A DNA stretch of 64,000 nt, taken from assembly GCF_000179615.1 (NCBI RefSeq), contig NZ_AEDD01000007.1:241376-305375 (forward strand). The letters run 5' to 3'. The translations under genes were made by a program, and so were the position numbers. A model generated the notes under the pieces. The model ran no database searches, was not told the DNA's origin, and worked only from the letters and a program-made list of their open reading frames with translations. The stretch comes from Paenibacillus curdlanolyticus YK9 (GTDB lineage Bacteria > Bacillota > Bacilli > Paenibacillales > Paenibacillaceae). This document shows, one piece after another, positions 17,052 through 25,890 of this stretch (within the stretch, counting starts at the first letter, position 1; each line of letters begins with the position of its first letter).

Positions 17052-18917
17052 CTATTGCTTGGCGCCAATCGCAATCGACCAGCTTCTGCTTATGCCGCTG
17101 CCGTCGTCGCCATTCTGTACGACAATCCGGTCAGCCGTCACTTCAACGCTTGGCATGCTCGCCCGGCAACCTTCCGCCACCTCGGCCATATGCCCGCCGA
17201 ATACAGCTGCCGCCAGCCAATGCTCGCCGGGCGGAAGATAGCCCTTCAGCGTCGGGATGCTCGTCCGGCGATGCAGCAGATTCGTATTCGGCATCGCCTC
17301 AATGCTCAGTGGCTCCCGCTCGCCCAGCAGGTTGACGATGCCGCTGGCCAGGCCCGCTTGCTTCAGCACGATGCGATCGCTCTCCAGCTCTGCTCCCTCT
17401 CCCTCGACCGCCGGGCGCAGCTCTGCGCGCGGAATCGCAAAGCCGCCCTCGGCCGCGAACAGCCCTCGGCCCGTCCGTACGCGATGCACCCGGACATGCC
17501 ACGGCAGCCCCGGGAGCAGCCACGTCTCCACCTCGACATCCCGCCATGCCTGCCACCTTGCGTAGACGGCTTGCTCCTCCACGCGGTATTCCTCGCATTT
17601 GCGGCGTCCTCTGTAGTAGTCGTCCTCTTCGCTAAATGCCAGCATCGAGTCGAAGGCCCCCTGCGCCAGCCCAAGCCCGCCGTTGCTGACGCTGAATCCG
17701 AATACGTTGGAATACGCAAACTTCTCGTATTTAGCCGCAGCCCCAACCGGCTCGAACGCCGCATATTGCCCGGCTGTGAAGGCGGCTATATGCCCCTCCC
17801 TCCGGCAAACGACCATATGCGGGTGCGGCTGCACGGCGCGGTCGTTCAGCTTCGGCAGCGGCTTCGCCTCCGCCGTCCAGAACGGATGCCTGTCGTCCAG
17901 CGCCAGCGGGAGAAACGCTTTCAAAGCCCAATACGGCGAGCCCTGCGCGTTGTACTCTTCCGCCATGTGCATGTTCGGATAGGCGTACCCGATCGTGAGC
18001 AGCCCTTCCTTCGTATAAATCGGCTGCTTCAGCCACCAGTCCAGATTGCGAAGCGCCAGCCCTTTGAGTACGCCCCATTCGAACGCCTCCACGCCGGCAA
18101 AAGCAAGCGCGCCCCAAAACGCCGATTGCGCAAACCGATACGTCAAGCTTCTGCCGAAGGGCAGCGCTGAACCGTCCTCGGCAAACCAGTAGATGAAATC
18201 CTGCGCAAATAACCGCGCCCGCTCTTTAAACCGCTCGCAGCGTGCGGGCTCCTCGTCAGCCATCACCCCGGCATAGACCAATGCATAGTAATGCATCGCG
18301 AAAGCGATATAATAGTCGCGCTGCTCGGTCTTGCCGTCCGCATACCATCCATCGCCCAAATAACATTCGTCAATAAATGCCAGCGCCTCGTTCATCGCCG
18401 CCTCGTCGTAAGGCGCGCCGACCTTTTTTAATCCAAGATTCACAAGGACAATAAAGAAACGCCAATTGTTTTGCGGCATGTCATGGCGGTTGATCTGATC
18501 CAGCCACGCCGCAAGCCGCGCACGCTCCTGCTCGTCCAGCGGCGCCCAGATGCGGTCCGGCGTTAACAGCAATGCCAGCCCGATCGCAGCCATCTCGACG
18601 AATCGCTGATCGGTATCCGTCGTTGTCCCCCAGTACTCCGCATGCGCAGGGTTCGCGCCATTGCGAAAGCCCTCGGCATATCTATCCCACAGGTCCGTCT
18701 CGCCGCCTCCCGCCGCAAGTGGGACCAATCCCCATAACGGCCTTGCGAATGCCTCCATCCGCGCAATGCTTTCCTCGTACTTCGCGCCGGTATCCGCAAG
18801 GTGGAGTTCTGCCCTGCCTTCGCTGTAATAAGGACGCAGCGGCTCGCATAGCCGCAGTAGCGCTTGCTGTGCATCCCTTTTCGTCCGTAATTCGTTCGCC
18901 TCGATCGTCTTCGTCAT
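17052..18917 (-). CDS. DUF2264 domain protein, alpha/alpha-toroid type
   Basis: A 621-residue cytoplasmic protein with no signal peptide. AAAGGAG precedes the ATG at 18917. The N-terminal 350 residues match the DUF2264 pattern: LWGLVPLAAGG near residue 65, GTTTDTDQRFVEMAAIGLALLL near 95-120, NNWRFFIVLVNLGLKK, YADGKTEQRDYYIAFAMHYYAL, then ALPFGRSLTYRFAQSAFWGAL, an alpha-helical toroid. The C-terminal part is beta-rich, like the heparinase II/III or lyase-associated domains. Members are often found in polysaccharide lyase clusters, but a biochemical role is not established. Its place beside GH88, KduI, KduD and KdgK suggests work on uronic-acid oligosaccharides. Function inferred from context only. 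Confidence 0.75.
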   Translation of the reverse strand: MTKTIEANELRTKRDAQQALLRLCEPLRPYYSEGRAELHLADTGAKYEESIARMEAFARPLWGLVPLAAGGGETDLWDRYAEGFRNGANPAHAEYWGTTTDTDQRFVEMAAIGLALLLTPDRIWAPLDEQERARLAAWLDQINRHDMPQNNWRFFIVLVNLGLKKVGAPYDEAAMNEALAFIDECYLGDGWYADGKTEQRDYYIAFAMHYYALVYAGVMADEEPARCERFKERARLFAQDFIYWFAEDGSALPFGRSLTYRFAQSAFWGALAFAGVEAFEWGVLKGLALRNLDWWLKQPIYTKEGLLTIGYAYPNMHMAEEYNAQGSPYWALKAFLPLALDDRHPFWTAEAKPLPKLNDRAVQPHPHMVVCRREGHIAAFTAGQYAAFEPVGAAAKYEKFAYSNVFGFSVSNGGLGLAQGAFDSMLAFSEEDDYYRGRRKCEEYRVEEQAVYARWQAWRDVEVETWLLPGLPWHVRVHRVRTGRGLFAAEGGFAIPRAELRPAVEGEGAELESDRIVLKQAGLASGIVNLLGEREPLSIEAMPNTNLLHRRTSIPTLKGYLPPGEHWLAAAVFGGHMAEVAEGCRASMPSVEVTADRIVVQNGDDGSGISRSWSIAIGAKQ

Positions 18918-19049
18918 CTGCTCGCTCCTTTAGACGTACATGCCGGCAATCCGGCCGCTTGCTTTCTATAGTAGGGAGCAAACGACGGCGATTTAAGAAA
19001 CAACTCTGACTGATTTGAAAATTTTCTTACTTGTTGTTGTTGTTGGAGT

Positions 19050-19083
19050 AAAAAAATAAACCCGCGATACAATCGCTAGGTTT
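19050..19083 (-). terminator. Terminator overlapping the AraC stop codon
   Basis: On the minus strand AAACC.AGCGAT pairs with ATCGC.GGTTT and is followed by ATTTTTTTA. The left arm contains the TAG stop of the AraC gene, so terminator and coding end overlap. Confidence 0.75.
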
Positions 19084-19957
19084 GAGAGGCGTTTCGTTTG
19101 TATTTGTAAGGCGTTGAGCCAATCACCTTTTTGAATGCACTAATGAAATAGGACGTATTGGACAAGCCTACGCATTCGCCAATGATGCGGATTGGCAAAT
19201 CCGTCGTTTGCAGCAGCCTGCACGCTTCCTTCATCCGCCTCGCTGCAATATAGTCGGTCAAGCTGCTGCCGGTCTCTCTTTGAAACACGCGGGAAACGTA
19301 CGCCTTGGACAAATGCAGCTCCTCGGACAGTCGCTCCAGCTCGAAGGCTTCGCCATAATGCGCCTCGACCCATTGCATGATCACTTCCGAATAACGAGGC
19401 GTCCTAGCACTCGCGTTATCCGGCTGCACCACCGCCAATCGGCGGTTCACGGCAGATAAAAACTGCAGCAGAAGCAGCCCCGCTTCCTCCTCGTCATTCA
19501 CCCGCTGCTTCCCTTGCGCCTCCTGCGATTGCGTCCGGGTGAACGCTTCGCATGCGGGCAGCAGAACGTCGAGTTCCTCCGCCAAATCAAACGCCTGCTC
19601 CGCCATCGTCCCTTGCTTCAGCTTCATATATAAATGCTGCAGGCGCGGAAAAGGGGCCAGTCCCGACTCAAGCGGGGCGGGATCAAAATGAAACACCGTT
19701 CGCACATACGGCGTTGCTGCATCCGCCTCGACGAATACGTGGTGCAATTGAAACGGCTGAAAGAAAAACAGCATCCCCCTGCGAATATCGTAGGATTGCT
19801 GATTAACGATGACCTTGCCGGCGCCTTCGTGAACGAGCAGCAGCTCGCATCCCTGATGCCAGTGGTAGTAGCCTTTGAAGTGCTCGGTCGAACGCGTCGC
19901 GTGCGCCCATAAATACGGCCTTCCCTGAAATTGCAGCAACTCGAACAGCCGGTTCAT
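19076..19957 (-). CDS. AraC-family regulator with cupin sensor
   Basis: A 293-residue one-component regulator. Residues 1-100 form an AraC-type cupin (YYHWHQGCELLLVHEGAGKVIV near 30-55, FFFQPFQLHHVF), which usually binds a sugar or sugar acid. The last 100 residues are an AraC double helix-turn-helix (ELERLSEELHLSKAYVSRVFQ, then IRIIGECVGLSNTSYFISAFKK). It is divergent from the GH88-kduI-kduD-kdgK operon with 110 bases between, and upstream of DUF2264 on its own strand. This placement suggests it controls uronide use in both directions. Inducer unknown; an unsaturated uronide or a Kdu intermediate is a reasonable guess. Confidence 0.88.
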   Translation of the reverse strand: MNRLFELLQFQGRPYLWAHATRSTEHFKGYYHWHQGCELLLVHEGAGKVIVNQQSYDIRRGMLFFFQPFQLHHVFVEADAATPYVRTVFHFDPAPLESGLAPFPRLQHLYMKLKQGTMAEQAFDLAEELDVLLPACEAFTRTQSQEAQGKQRVNDEEEAGLLLLQFLSAVNRRLAVVQPDNASARTPRYSEVIMQWVEAHYGEAFELERLSEELHLSKAYVSRVFQRETGSSLTDYIAARRMKEACRLLQTTDLPIRIIGECVGLSNTSYFISAFKKVIGSTPYKYKRNASQT

Positions 19958-20004
19958 AGCTTCCCCCTCATTAGGACAACAGAACGGTATTTTTAATCAT
20001 TGTA

Positions 20005-20037
20005 CTGCAACTTCCTCTCCCCTCCAACCTCTATAAT
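20005..20037 (+). promoter_or_regulatory. Possible promoter of the uronide operon
   Basis: A consensus -10 TATAAT stands at 20032-20037, 30 bases before the GH88 start, but no good -35 is found at 16-18 bases. A -10 with a poor -35 fits a promoter that needs an activator, here perhaps the divergent AraC protein. Confidence 0.4.
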
Positions 20038-20067
20038 CTTCCGTAACAACGAGAAGGAGGAATTGCA

Positions 20068-21180
20068 ATGGACACTGCCTATAAGGCAATGGTTATGGAA
20101 CGAATTGAACGCAAAGCGGAAAGCATGCTCGCCCAAATCGGGGACAAATCGCCCCATGTAGCAAGAGCGGACGGGCTTTATGACGATATGCCGCACTGGT
20201 GGTGGACCTCCGGCTTCTGGCCGGGCATGCTGTGGCTGATGCACGACTGGACGGGCAACGACGCTTTCAAGCAAGCCGCTTGGGAATGGGACGCGAAGCT
20301 TGAGCAATGCTTCTCGCAATACCCGATGGAGCTGCATCACGATGTCGGCTTTCAGTTTCTGCCGACCGCCGTTATCAAGCATCAACTGACGGGAGACCAA
20401 GAGGCGCTGCGCATCGGACTGCGGGCAGCCGACTATATGGCCGGAAGATTCAATCCGGTCGGCAGCTTCATTCGCGCATGGAACGGCGACTTGAGCGGAT
20501 GGGCGATCATCGACTGCATGATGAACCTTCCCCTGCTGTTCTGGGCCAGCCGCGAATCCGGCGACCCGCGATACAAGCATATCGCCATGCGCCATGCCGA
20601 TACGATTCTCGCCCATGGCGTGCGCCCGGACGGCTCCGTCATTCACATTCTCTCCTTCAATGCGGAGACGGGCGAATTTATCGAGCCGCTCGGCGGCCAA
20701 GGGTATGGACCGGACTCGGCATGGAGCCGCGGCAATGCTTGGGCGCTGTACGGCTTCGCCATGGCCTACCGCTACACAGGTGAGCAGCGTTATCTCGACG
20801 CTGCCAAGCGGACCGCGCATCACTTTATCGCTTGCTTGCCTGAGGATGCCGTTCCGCTATGGGATTTCCGCGTCGACCAGCCCGAGTCCGAGCCGCGAGA
20901 CACCTCCGCTGCGGCGATTGCCGCATCCGGCCTGATCGAAATCGCGGAGCATGTGCCGCAAGCGCAGAAGCGTATTTACCAAGGCGCTGCAGAGCGCATT
21001 TTGGAGTCGCTGACAGAGCGGTACGCAACGTGGGATAAGCCGGAGCATCAGGCGATCCTGCTGGAGGGCACCGGGCACAAGCCGGCTGGCGAAAATGTCA
21101 ACGTCTCGATCATTTACGGCGACTACTATTACATCGAAGCCTTTGCCAAGCTGAACGGCTGGAAGCAGCGTATTTTTTAA
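20068..21180 (+). CDS. GH88 unsaturated glucuronyl/galacturonyl hydrolase
   Basis: A 370-residue cytoplasmic enzyme of family 88, which hydrates the double bond of 4-deoxy-unsaturated uronic acid at the non-reducing end of lyase products and releases 5-keto-4-deoxyuronate. Two essential Asp residues of the family appear as D92 in LHHDVGFQF and D149 in WAIIDCMMNLPLLFWA; the GPDSAWSRGNAWALYGF block near 215-235 is also typical. No signal peptide. AAGGAGG lies 7 bases before ATG. It starts an operon with kduI, kduD and kdgK, so its product flows directly into that pathway. The substrate may be pectin-derived or glycosaminoglycan-like; the sequence does not decide. Confidence 0.92.
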   Translation: MDTAYKAMVMERIERKAESMLAQIGDKSPHVARADGLYDDMPHWWWTSGFWPGMLWLMHDWTGNDAFKQAAWEWDAKLEQCFSQYPMELHHDVGFQFLPTAVIKHQLTGDQEALRIGLRAADYMAGRFNPVGSFIRAWNGDLSGWAIIDCMMNLPLLFWASRESGDPRYKHIAMRHADTILAHGVRPDGSVIHILSFNAETGEFIEPLGGQGYGPDSAWSRGNAWALYGFAMAYRYTGEQRYLDAAKRTAHHFIACLPEDAVPLWDFRVDQPESEPRDTSAAAIAASGLIEIAEHVPQAQKRIYQGAAERILESLTERYATWDKPEHQAILLEGTGHKPAGENVNVSIIYGDYYYIEAFAKLNGWKQRIF

Positions 21181-21214
21181 CTCGTTAACTAAATCCACTT
21201 AGAGGTGACCAATC

Positions 21215-22048
21215 ATGGAAATTAGACAAGCGACCAGCCCGCAGGAAGCGCGGCATTTGACAACCGAGGAGCTGCGCGAGCGGTTCTTGATTGAAAACTT
21301 ATTTCAAGCTGGCCAAGTAACGATGGTCTACAGCCACTACGACCGGATGGTTATCGGAGGCGCCTTCCCAACATCCGAACCGCTGGAAATCGCCGATCCC
21401 GATACGTTGAAAACCGATTATTTTCTGGAACGGCGCGAGATCGGCTTTATTCATGTCGGCGGCGGAGCGGCGGTGATCGAGGCTGACGGCGTGCGTTACG
21501 AGCTAACGAAGCTGGACGCGCTGTACGTCGGAAAAGGCACGGAGAGCGTGCGCGTATCCAGCGCCGATTCCGCTAATCCGGCCAAGCTGTATTTCTGCTC
21601 CACGCTGGCACATGCCGTCTATCCAACCGTCAAAATCGCGCTGGAAAACGCAACGCCGAACCACCTCGGCACGATGCAGGCCTGCAACGAACGCACGCTG
21701 TATCAATACATTCATGCCGGAGCGGTGCAAAGCTGCCAGCTTATGCTCGGCGTTACGATTCTGAAGGAAGGCAGCATCTGGAACACGATGCCAGCCCATC
21801 TCCATGACCGTCGTATGGAAGCCTATTTGTATTTCGACCTTCATCAGGACGCACGGGTATTCCATCTCATGGGCCAGCCGTCCGAAACACGTCATTTGGT
21901 CGTTGCGAACGAGCAGGCCGTCATCTCGCCGAACTGGTCGATTCATTCCGGCGCAGGCACAAGCAACTATGCGTTCGTCTGGTCGATGGCGGGCGAGAAT
22001 TATACGTTCAAGGATATGGATATCGTCGCGATGAGCGATTTGAAATAA
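21215..22048 (+). CDS. kduI: 5-keto-4-deoxyuronate isomerase
   Basis: A 277-residue cupin-fold, zinc-dependent isomerase that turns 5-keto-4-deoxyuronate (DKI) into 2,5-diketo-3-deoxygluconate (DKII). The metal ligands known from E. coli KduI are conserved with nearly the same numbering: H195 and H197 in MPAHLHDR, E202 in RMEAYLYF, H244 in NWSIHSGAGT. The length equals the family norm (278). AGAGGTG precedes the ATG. It lies 34 bases after the GH88 gene, whose product is its substrate, and 26 bases before kduD. A well-supported call. Confidence 0.97.
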   Translation: MEIRQATSPQEARHLTTEELRERFLIENLFQAGQVTMVYSHYDRMVIGGAFPTSEPLEIADPDTLKTDYFLERREIGFIHVGGGAAVIEADGVRYELTKLDALYVGKGTESVRVSSADSANPAKLYFCSTLAHAVYPTVKIALENATPNHLGTMQACNERTLYQYIHAGAVQSCQLMLGVTILKEGSIWNTMPAHLHDRRMEAYLYFDLHQDARVFHLMGQPSETRHLVVANEQAVISPNWSIHSGAGTSNYAFVWSMAGENYTFKDMDIVAMSDLK

Positions 22049-22074
22049 AAATGCAGGAAAGGAGCACGCGAAGC

Positions 22075-22830
22075 ATGGAAATGTTCAATTTCAGCGGCCA
22101 ATCCGCAATCGTGACCGGTGCTGCGCGAGGCTTGGGCCAAGCGCTCGCCATCGCACTGGCCGAGGCCGGCGCCGATCTTACGCTCGTGACGAACAGCTCG
22201 CCGGCCGACGAAACGAAGCAGGCGATTGAGCGAATCGGACGCCGCGCTATCGTCGTGAAGGCCGACGTTAGCGATCAAGCGTCGCTCCGCGGCATTATCG
22301 ATAGCGCCAAAGCCGCTTTCGGCCGAATCGATATTCTCGTCAATAATGCCGGCATTATTCGCCGCGCCCCGGCCGCCGAGCATGCTTACGCCGATTGGCA
22401 GGCCGTACTGGGGACGAATCTCGACTCCGTCTTCACCTTATGCCAGCTGGCAGGCAACGAAATGCTAGCGCAAGGGTCCGGCAAAATCATCAACATCGCC
22501 TCCATGCTCTCGTTCCAAGGCGGCGTCAACGTTCCGGGCTACACGGCGAGCAAGCATGCCGTAGCCGGGCTGACCAAAGCGCTCGCGAACGAGTGGGCTT
22601 CGCGCGGCGTGCAAGTGAATGCGATTGCCCCCGGCTACATGGCCACCGATAATACGGCGGCGCTGCGCGCGGACGAAGCGCGCAACCAGCAAATTCTCGA
22701 CCGCATCCCCGCCGGGCGCTGGGGATCGAACGACGATCTCAAGGGGGCAATCGTCTTCCTCGCCTCCCGCGCCTCCGACTATGTGAACGGGCATGTCTTA
22801 TGCGTCGACGGCGGTTGGATGGTTCGATGA
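22075..22830 (+). CDS. kduD: 2-dehydro-3-deoxy-D-gluconate 5-dehydrogenase
   Basis: A 251-residue short-chain dehydrogenase that reduces DKII to 2-keto-3-deoxygluconate (KDG) with NADH. Motifs: cofactor loop TGAARGLG (14-21), NNAG (90-93), catalytic S143, Y156 and K160 (GYTASK), and the C-terminal YVNGHVLCVDGGWMVR typical of KduD. The start at 22075 has AAAGGAG at 10 bases; the ATG at 22051 would put the ribosome site inside the gene. Length matches E. coli KduD (253). Its TGA overlaps the kdgK start by four bases (ATGA), so the two are translationally coupled. Confidence 0.95.
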   Translation: MEMFNFSGQSAIVTGAARGLGQALAIALAEAGADLTLVTNSSPADETKQAIERIGRRAIVVKADVSDQASLRGIIDSAKAAFGRIDILVNNAGIIRRAPAAEHAYADWQAVLGTNLDSVFTLCQLAGNEMLAQGSGKIINIASMLSFQGGVNVPGYTASKHAVAGLTKALANEWASRGVQVNAIAPGYMATDNTAALRADEARNQQILDRIPAGRWGSNDDLKGAIVFLASRASDYVNGHVLCVDGGWMVR

Positions 22831-23801
22831 GCCCGCAACAACCGGAGCAGCCGAAGCAGCCGTACGTCGTTACGTTCGGAGAATCGATGGGGCTGCTCAC
22901 CGCCCCTTCCGCCAAAGGCATCGAATATGCCCATGGGCTGGAGCTGTCATTCGGCGGAGCGGAGACGAACGTCGCGATCGGCCTTGCCCGGCTCGGCATC
23001 CGCGTCGGCTGGTTCGGCAGGCTCGGCAGCGATCCGATCGGTCGGTCGATTCTAACCCGCGTGCGAGGAGAAGGCGTCGACGTTTCGCGTGCCGCGCAGG
23101 ATGGCGAGCGGCCGACCGGACTGATGCTGCGGGAGCAGACGTCCGGCAGGACGTCTGTCTACTATTACCGCAAGCTATCCGCGATGAGCGCCATGCAGCC
23201 GTCCGAGCTGGACGAGGCTTATATCGCTGGTGCCAGCATGCTGCATGTGACGGGCATTATGCCCGCCTTGAGCGATTCCTGCAAGGAAACCGTATTCGAA
23301 GCGGTTAGGATCGCCCGCCGGAACGGCGTAAAAGTATGCTTTGACCCTAATTTGCGGCTGAAGCTGTGGAGTTTGAGTGATGCAAGAGAAACGCTGCTCG
23401 CGCTTGCCCAGCAGGCCGACTACTTCCTCCCAGGCATGGACGAGCTCATGCTGCTGTATGAAATGGAGGATGCCGAACAAATTATGGATCGGCTCCGTCA
23501 ATTGGACGCGGTAAGCGTCGTGAAGGGCAGCCGGACCGAGACGCTTTTGCTGGAAAACGGGCAACTCCAACGCATTCCCTGCTTTCCGGTTGAACGCGTC
23601 ACTGACGCTGTCGGTGCTGGCGACGGCTTCTGCGCCGGCTTTATCGCCGGCCTGCTGAAGGGACATTCGACAGCGGAGGCTGTCAGGCTCGGCAACCTGA
23701 TCGGCTCGCTCGTCGTCCAAGCCGAGGGGGATTGGGAAGGGCTGCCGACATGGAGCCACGCCGAAGCGGTGCTGCTGGACAAGCGCCATGTGGAGAGATA
23801 G
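22827..23801 (+). CDS. kdgK: 2-keto-3-deoxygluconate kinase
   Basis: A 324-residue PfkB-family sugar kinase that phosphorylates KDG to KDPG. Signature regions: N-terminal FGGAETNVAIGLARLG near 40-55, and the ATP/anion-hole motif DAVGAGDGFCAGF near 260-272 with catalytic Asp. The ATG at 22827 overlaps the kduD stop as ATGA; a possible in-frame start at 22800 would lie inside kduD. It is the last gene of the operon and a terminator follows. KDPG aldolase, normally the next step, is not encoded in this window, so it must come from elsewhere in the genome. Confidence 0.93.
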   Translation: MSPQQPEQPKQPYVVTFGESMGLLTAPSAKGIEYAHGLELSFGGAETNVAIGLARLGIRVGWFGRLGSDPIGRSILTRVRGEGVDVSRAAQDGERPTGLMLREQTSGRTSVYYYRKLSAMSAMQPSELDEAYIAGASMLHVTGIMPALSDSCKETVFEAVRIARRNGVKVCFDPNLRLKLWSLSDARETLLALAQQADYFLPGMDELMLLYEMEDAEQIMDRLRQLDAVSVVKGSRTETLLLENGQLQRIPCFPVERVTDAVGAGDGFCAGFIAGLLKGHSTAEAVRLGNLIGSLVVQAEGDWEGLPTWSHAEAVLLDKRHVER

Positions 23802-23871
23802 CAATCAATGTCCTGCGGTACCAGGCCGGATTCGCTTTCGGTTCTGGGTGTGCCTCTCCCGTTTCAAAAAT

Positions 23872-23908
23872 GGCGGTGCTGGGAAGGTTGTCCCCGCACC
23901 GCCTTTTC
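23872..23908. terminator. Bidirectional terminator between kdgK and a convergent gene
   Basis: GGCGGTGC pairs with GCACCGCC, with an extra GGG/CCC inside the loop. TTTT follows on the plus strand, and ATTTTTG on the minus strand, so it can serve both kdgK and the convergent copper-amine-oxidase-N gene. Confidence 0.85.
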
Positions 23909-23940
23909 TGGCTTTGGCCTACTGCCGCTTATTTCCGCTG

Positions 23941-24885
23941 CTATGCCTCTTTCCGCTTCTCCTCCGGCAGCTTCAATTCCAATGTTCCGGTTTGGACAGC
24001 TGCTTCCCCATCCACCATTCGTTTCATGCCCGACTCTGTGACCGTGCCGTCATGGGCAAGCTTGCCCGCCGTAATGATCGTCGTCGTCATCAATCCGCCA
24101 ATTCGGTAATAGAAAAAATCTTTGCCCGTAACAGGCCGAGGGCCTGTAGCGTCCGTGACTTCACCGTTCAGAAGCAAGTGCGCCATATCATCCGTACCGA
24201 CTGGAATATTCGCTTCCCATGTAACGACGAAGAAATCGCCTTGGCGTTCGCAGAACCAAACCGTATCCTCAAAAAGGAGGAAGAAACGGTTCGCCTCTCC
24301 GACCGGGAAGAGGTAGGTGGTAGAATAGCCTTCCCGTTGTTTCGGCAAGTATGGAATAGGCGCGTTTGCAAAATGTAGTTTTCGCGAAGCCTTGTCCATC
24401 ACTAATCTCCGAACGCTAGCAAGCTCACCTGTCGATAGAAGCTGCTGCTCATACTGGCTGAACGGCGAGTTGATCGTTAACATGCCATCCTTAGCCGTAA
24501 TTTGATAGCCATAGAAGTCCGAGAGAAAGCGAACCGGGACATAAACTTGGTCATTAACGACCCTAACCGGCGCATGAAGCGCAAATAAGCCAGATTCATA
24601 CCGTTTTGCAAAATATGCGGTGTCCTTCCCCTCGGTGAACTTCACTGTTTCTGTCCATTTATGCATAGCAGCAGTCCGGGACTTCGGATTCCATGTGACG
24701 GTCGCGCCAATCGTTTCTGCAATCAAGCGAACCGGGACTAATAATCGGCCATGATCATTGATCGCTGCCGCGCCTAATTCGATCTGCTTCCCTCTCACGT
24801 TGCTCTGATCAGGCGTACCTGCATAGGCCGTTGCGGATACAAGCAGCAGGCTTGCGGCTGTTGCTGCCAAAACAAATTTCTTCAT
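23941..24885 (-). CDS. Secreted copper-amine-oxidase N-terminal-like domain protein
   Basis: A 314-residue exported protein with a signal peptide at 1-22 (MKKFVLAATAASLLLVSATAYA). Two repeats of the Cu_amine_oxidN1 'stalk' domain follow: DHGRLLVPVRLIAETIGATVTWN near 45-67 and DQVYVPVRFLSDFYGYQI near 110-128. These small alpha/beta domains are common on Paenibacillus surface proteins and carry no oxidase activity. The C-terminal half (about 140-314) is not recognised. GGGAGG precedes the ATG. It is convergent with kdgK and not part of the sugar operon; the function is unknown. Confidence 0.85.
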   Translation of the reverse strand: MKKFVLAATAASLLLVSATAYAGTPDQSNVRGKQIELGAAAINDHGRLLVPVRLIAETIGATVTWNPKSRTAAMHKWTETVKFTEGKDTAYFAKRYESGLFALHAPVRVVNDQVYVPVRFLSDFYGYQITAKDGMLTINSPFSQYEQQLLSTGELASVRRLVMDKASRKLHFANAPIPYLPKQREGYSTTYLFPVGEANRFFLLFEDTVWFCERQGDFFVVTWEANIPVGTDDMAHLLLNGEVTDATGPRPVTGKDFFYYRIGGLMTTTIITAGKLAHDGTVTESGMKRMVDGEAAVQTGTLELKLPEEKRKEA

Positions 24886-25018
24886 TGTTACACGCCTCCC
24901 TTTTACTGGATAGACGTGATCAAGATTCAGATTGTTTCACAGCATCTCGTGAGGGATCCCAGCTAACGGACACCATGGACCGCAGTCAAGAAAGTAGACA
25001 CCGTATTCTTGTGAAAAT

Positions 25019-25852
25019 TTATGAAGCCTTCTTATAAAATTGCAGATCAAATTGAACTGGACTCAGATAGCCCAGCGAGCTGTGGATCCTCTTTCGGTTA
25101 TAGAAAAACTCAATGTAGCGATAGAGCTCAGTATAAGCTTCTTGCTGCGATTTGAATTTTGGTGAGCAGTAGATCAATTCTTTCTTGAGAATGCTGTGGA
25201 ATGACTCGATGCAGGCGTTATCATAACAATTTCCCCTGCGGCTCATGCTAGCAATCATTCCGCATGCCTTGAGTTTTGCTCGGTACTCTTTAGAGGTGTA
25301 CTGTGTTCCACGGTCGGAATGGTGGATGAGGCCTTCCTTTGGCATCTTGGCCGTATAAGCAGCCTCAAACGCGCCCATGACCAGTTCCGTCGTCATGTGA
25401 TTGTCCAACCGCCAGCCAACGATTTCACGTGTACACAAGTCCATGATGCTTGCCAAATACAGCTTCTGCCCTTTGCACGGGATGTAGGTGATGTCCGCAA
25501 CCCATACTTTATTCGGCTGGGAAACCTTAAAGTTCTGATTCAAAAGGTTAGGCGCGATAGGGTGATCATGGTTCGAGTCGGTGGTGGTGACCCGAAACTT
25601 CCGAGAAACACAGGCTCGCAACTTCAGCTCCCTCATGTATTTGCCTACCGTTCGTTCTGAGATTGTGAGCCCTTCAAGACGCAGTTTAGCTGTAATTTTA
25701 AGTGCTCCGTAACGTCCTGAGTTATCCTTGAAGTGGTAGGAGATGCGCTTGACCACCTGCTCTTTACGGTACGCTTGCGAACTGATTTTCTTAGTTTTCC
25801 ATTTGTAATATCCGCTCCGCGAAACACGCAGCACCTGGCACATCTTCTCCAC
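25019..25852 (-). CDS. IS3-family transposase OrfB (catalytic part)
   Basis: The 277-residue catalytic part of an IS3-family DDE transposase. The HTH_21 region RVSRSGYYKW is followed by NSGRYGALKI, then the rve integrase core with catalytic D in VWVADITYI, D in IHHSDRGTQYTS and E in DNACIESFHSILKKE, and the end YNRKRIHSSLGYLSPVQF. The frame is open further upstream (FIEKYRSEFRVEKMCQV), so the active protein is an OrfAB fusion made by a -1 frameshift near 25925, not initiation at this ATG. All three acidic residues are present, so it may be active. Confidence 0.93.
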   Translation of the reverse strand: MEKMCQVLRVSRSGYYKWKTKKISSQAYRKEQVVKRISYHFKDNSGRYGALKITAKLRLEGLTISERTVGKYMRELKLRACVSRKFRVTTTDSNHDHPIAPNLLNQNFKVSQPNKVWVADITYIPCKGQKLYLASIMDLCTREIVGWRLDNHMTTELVMGAFEAAYTAKMPKEGLIHHSDRGTQYTSKEYRAKLKACGMIASMSRRGNCYDNACIESFHSILKKELIYCSPKFKSQQEAYTELYRYIEFFYNRKRIHSSLGYLSPVQFDLQFYKKAS

Positions 25853-25890
25853 CCGAAACTCGGAGCGATACTTTTCGATGAATTGGAACC

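Noticed and set aside
16886..17074. 62-residue minus-strand frame in the GH10 leader as a gene
   Set aside because: No start codon sits at a workable distance from the AAGGAGG inside it, and it crosses the cre/promoter region. Kept only as a possible leader signal.
17055..18170. 371-residue plus-strand open frame
   Set aside because: Antisense to the DUF2264 gene and without any recognisable domain.
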